A stretch of DNA of 8,065 nt. It comes from Clostridiaceae bacterium (GTDB taxonomy: Bacteria; Bacillota; Clostridia; DSM-8532). The position numbers and the translations under genes were made by a program. Of this stretch, positions 6,382 to 8,065 are shown piece after piece (position 1 is the first letter of the stretch; every line of letters begins with the position of its first letter). The notes below the pieces were generated by a model. That model ran no database searches. It was not told the DNA's origin and was given only the letters and a program-made list of their open reading frames with translations. The DNA is taken from assembly GCA_025361665.1 (NCBI GenBank), contig JANYKF010000308.1, positions 1 to 8,065 on the forward strand, in the 5' to 3' direction.

Positions 6382-7716
6382 TTATGCCTCCGTCAGCACC
6401 ACGATGTCGGAATCCTCTTCGAAAGCGAGACGACAGGCATCATACCACCGAAGAGCCCAGTCATTGCGCAGCGTCAGGACATTTCCGCTGGCAGCGGCGG
6501 CCTTGACCGGAAACGGCTCATCCATGGCGGCCAAAAACCCCGTGAAATGATAGGTGTCAGCCAAAAGCCGCATTTGTTCCTGCATCCAGGACACCGCATT
6601 CGGCTGCGTCAGGTCGATCCAGGCTACCGGATTTTCGCGGACCCGGTCCTCATACTCGTGTCCATTCCTCGCCATCAGGCAGTATCCACGCACGGAAGCC
6701 TCGCGGTGCATTTCGGAATCCAAATTCACAAAAGGAAGGACATTGCAGCCGCAGCGATGACCTGACGCCTGCAAACGGCTGACAAGGTCCGCAAGGCGGT
6801 GGTATTGTTCCGGGTCCGCTTTCCATGAGCAGTTCGGAGTGGCGGATAGCAGGGTCCGCTTCATTCCCTGCCAATCCTCGATGACCAGCATGCGCCGCCT
6901 GATTTCAGTCGGCAAATCGGAGGCCTTTTTCTCGCAGGCGGCAACTCCGCCCGATATCATGACCGGAAAAGGGATTGGGCTTCCGGAAGAGTTCCATATA
7001 CTTGGACGACCTGGCAGTTCCCGGATTTCCGGACGGTCAGGTGCGGAAAAAAACATTGCCCCCTCCCCCGCCAGACTGTGAAAACCCGCTTCAAAACCGC
7101 ACCCCAGACCGACATGAAGGGATGCGGAAGCATCCCACACCTCGATCGTGTTTTCCGAAATGCCTGCCGTGTCGGGTTTTCCTTCCCTGATGCGGAACTT
7201 CGTCAAAGCGGGAGAAAGGACCTTCAGCCAGAATCCGCCTGACGTACAGTACCCGTTCAGTGGGGCAAGGTGGCCGGCACGGGCCCAAATCGTCTGGCTG
7301 CCGGCTTGCCAGGCGAATGCTCCTGCCTGCGCCTCCTTGATGCTCGGGACATGGAAGCGATCAAACCCGCCAAAACAAGCCTCCTCCGTTTTGTGGGCGA
7401 TGTGGAAAACGAGGTGGTTATGATCCCAGGGCAATCCATCCAGGTGAATCCTGCAGTCTTCCTGCGTGCAGGAAAGATGGAGGATGGTACCCTGTTGACC
7501 GCCATGCAGGACCACACGCGCAGCGGTTTCCGAAATCCAGTGCGATATTGGACGGTACTGGATGAAACGAATGCGATCCCGCAGGAACGGATGCTCTCCG
7601 CCGACTGATGACACACGGGTCTGCCCGCATCCGGAAGAAAGAACCTTTTTTCGCGGATTCACGGAAACCAATGGCCGGTTTTGGAAACAAATCCAATCTC
7701 CCTGAAGGCTCAGCAT
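6382..7716 (-). CDS. GH31 (sulfoquinovosidase-like) protein, truncated, nucleophile missing
   Basis: The 444-residue product has no signal peptide and resembles the N-terminal two thirds of family GH31 alpha-glycosidases, nearest by eye to the YihQ sulfoquinovosidase branch. Residues 50-245 look like the beta-sandwich domain. The barrel begins at about 254 (ISGGVAACEKK), followed by VIEDWQG (278-284), NVLPFVNLDSEMHREASVRG (325-344) and IDLTQPNAVSWM (367-378). The nucleophile strand GFLAAMDEP (393-401) lines up without gaps with the family GFWLDMNEP, putting Ala397 at the catalytic Asp. Sulfonate-binding Arg and Trp of YihQ align with Thr293 and Cys296. The protein stops at VVLTEA, before the acid/base Asp segment; relatives run to roughly 650 residues or more. 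The start is secure: GGAGG lies eight bases before ATG 7716. It is either a recent pseudogene that is still expressed or a non-catalytic relative. Confidence 0.75.
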   Translation of the reverse strand: MLSLQGDWICFQNRPLVSVNPRKKVLSSGCGQTRVSSVGGEHPFLRDRIRFIQYRPISHWISETAARVVLHGGQQGTILHLSCTQEDCRIHLDGLPWDHNHLVFHIAHKTEEACFGGFDRFHVPSIKEAQAGAFAWQAGSQTIWARAGHLAPLNGYCTSGGFWLKVLSPALTKFRIREGKPDTAGISENTIEVWDASASLHVGLGCGFEAGFHSLAGEGAMFFSAPDRPEIRELPGRPSIWNSSGSPIPFPVMISGGVAACEKKASDLPTEIRRRMLVIEDWQGMKRTLLSATPNCSWKADPEQYHRLADLVSRLQASGHRCGCNVLPFVNLDSEMHREASVRGYCLMARNGHEYEDRVRENPVAWIDLTQPNAVSWMQEQMRLLADTYHFTGFLAAMDEPFPVKAAAASGNVLTLRNDWALRWYDACRLAFEEDSDIVVLTEA

Positions 7717-7755
7717 GCCTTTGTCCTCCGTTATCTGTCACATTTCAATTCAACC

Positions 7756-7784
7756 AGTGTATCCGCTTTTCCCCGGTTTCGCAA
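7756..7784 (-). promoter_or_regulatory. Predicted promoter of the GH31-like gene
   Basis: On the - strand, TTGCGA (7784-7779) and TACACT (7761-7756) are 17 bases apart, each matching four of six consensus bases. Transcription would start near 7749, about 33 nt before the ATG. The right hairpin array lies further upstream, outside this predicted transcript. Confidence 0.45.
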
Positions 7785-7788
7785 CCGG
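7773..7788. promoter_or_regulatory. Inverted repeat over the -35 box, possible operator
   Basis: CCGGTT (7773-7778) and AACCGG (7783-7788) are exact inverted halves separated by TCGC. The repeat covers the predicted -35 element of the GH31 promoter, a placement suited to a repressor site. No regulator gene is present in the window to support this. Confidence 0.35.
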
Positions 7789-7870
7789 CGCGATGAAGGT
7801 CACACGGCCTCCTTCAGGCTTCACGCCATCCCAAAAGTCATCAAAAGGCCTTCCGTGACGGTTAGCCATC
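7785..7870. other. Intergenic stretch between GH31 promoter and right array
   Basis: Apart from the promoter and inverted repeat at its edge, I see no RNA gene or terminator here. On the - strand a 40-codon frame (7872-7750, starting MMANRHGRPFDDFWDG and ending PGKSGYTG) spans this stretch. It lacks a ribosome binding site and overlaps the promoter, so it is not called as a gene. Confidence 0.5.
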
Positions 7871-8037
7871 ATTCTGGCATAAAAACTCACTTTTGTGAGT
7901 TTTTATGCAGGATGTCTCTGACATCCTGCATGGTGAAGGCACTTCTTGTGCCTTCACCACACCAACTCACGTGAGTCGGTGCCATCCAGCGGCATTTGCC
8001 GCCGGATGCATGCAAGTTGCATATTGCAACTTGCATG
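7871..8037 (-). repeat. Right hairpin array, inverted copy of the left array
   Basis: Read on the - strand, this is the same A-B-C-D-E-F string. A is 8037-8009 (13-bp arms CATGCAAGTTGCA, three-base loop). B is 8008-7983. C is 7981-7960 (core ACTCACGTGAGT). D is 7959-7931 (GGTGAAGGCAC arms). E is 7931-7905, identical to the left copy. F is 7908-7877 (perfect 14-bp stem of GCATAAAAACTCAC around a four-base loop). By hand count it matches 14-180 at about 152 of 167 positions with no indel. Its A and F hairpins are better formed than the left ones, so it is closer to an intact unit. It lies upstream of the GH31 promoter and reads toward that gene, just as the left array reads toward oppA. Confidence 0.93.
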
Positions 8038-8065
8038 CATCCGGCGGCAAATGCCGCTGGATGGC
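7981..8065. repeat. 85-bp palindrome B'-A-B at the window end
   Basis: Hairpin B occurs on both sides of A in mirror image (7983-8008 and 8038-8063), so bases 7981-8065 are a near-perfect palindrome centred at about 8023, broken only by the three central bases. The left array has no second B before its A; bases 1-13 there are T-rich and unrelated. The mirror half reaches the last base of the window, so the true extent is unknown. Confidence 0.9.

Noticed and set aside
6382..7716. Functional sulfoquinovosidase (yihQ)
   Set aside because: Residues aligning with the sulfonate-binding Arg and Trp are Thr293 and Cys296, the nucleophile aligns with Ala, and the acid/base region is missing.
1..8065. 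Transposon with terminal inverted repeats
   Set aside because: The inverted arrays flank the block, but there is no transposase or target duplication, and the repeats themselves are internally palindromic and continue past the right edge.

Overview
The window is bacterial. It has strong Shine-Dalgarno sites, sigma70-type promoters, a lipoprotein-anchored binding protein and a moderately G+C-rich coding bias. The proteins do not let me name a phylum with confidence. The oligopeptide-transporter genes are of a type common in anaerobic bacteria such as clostridia, spirochaetes and Lentisphaerae/Kiritimatiellota, and a GH31 glycosidase relative would fit a fermenting, gut-type anaerobe. That placement is inference only.

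Layout. (1) Bases 14-180 hold a string of six different hairpins (A-F) placed end to end with almost no spacer. (2) A sigma70-like promoter at 193-221 leads into a complete five-gene oligopeptide importer on the + strand: oppA (282-1892), oppB (2077-3051), oppC (3053-3967), oppD (3977-5002) and oppF (5152-6111). Two hairpins between oppA and oppB probably set the high ratio of binding protein to permease. (3) Bases 6112-6230 form a short non-coding junction with an imperfect 40-bp-period repeat. (4) On the - strand, converging on oppF, lie a remnant of a membrane-anchored metallophosphoesterase gene (about 6231-6371) and, upstream of it, a GH31/sulfoquinovosidase-like gene (6382-7716). The GH31 gene lacks its last third and has Ala where the catalytic nucleophile Asp should be. 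It still has a good promoter and ribosome binding site. (5) Bases 7871-8065 carry the same A-F hairpin string in inverted orientation. It is mirrored beyond hairpin A into an 85-bp palindrome that runs to the end of the window.

How it works together. OppA captures peptides outside the membrane, OppB/OppC form the channel and OppD/OppF hydrolyse ATP. The - strand genes look like a decaying locus and have no evident tie to peptide uptake. The most unusual content is the pair of hairpin arrays. The two copies are about 91% identical over 167 bp without an indel. Two stem base pairs differ by compensatory double changes, and the other single changes in stems mostly give G.T(U) pairs when read from A to F. 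This points to selection on a folded RNA or single-stranded DNA read in that direction, or to a palindrome-specific copying mechanism. I do not recognise the element as a named family.
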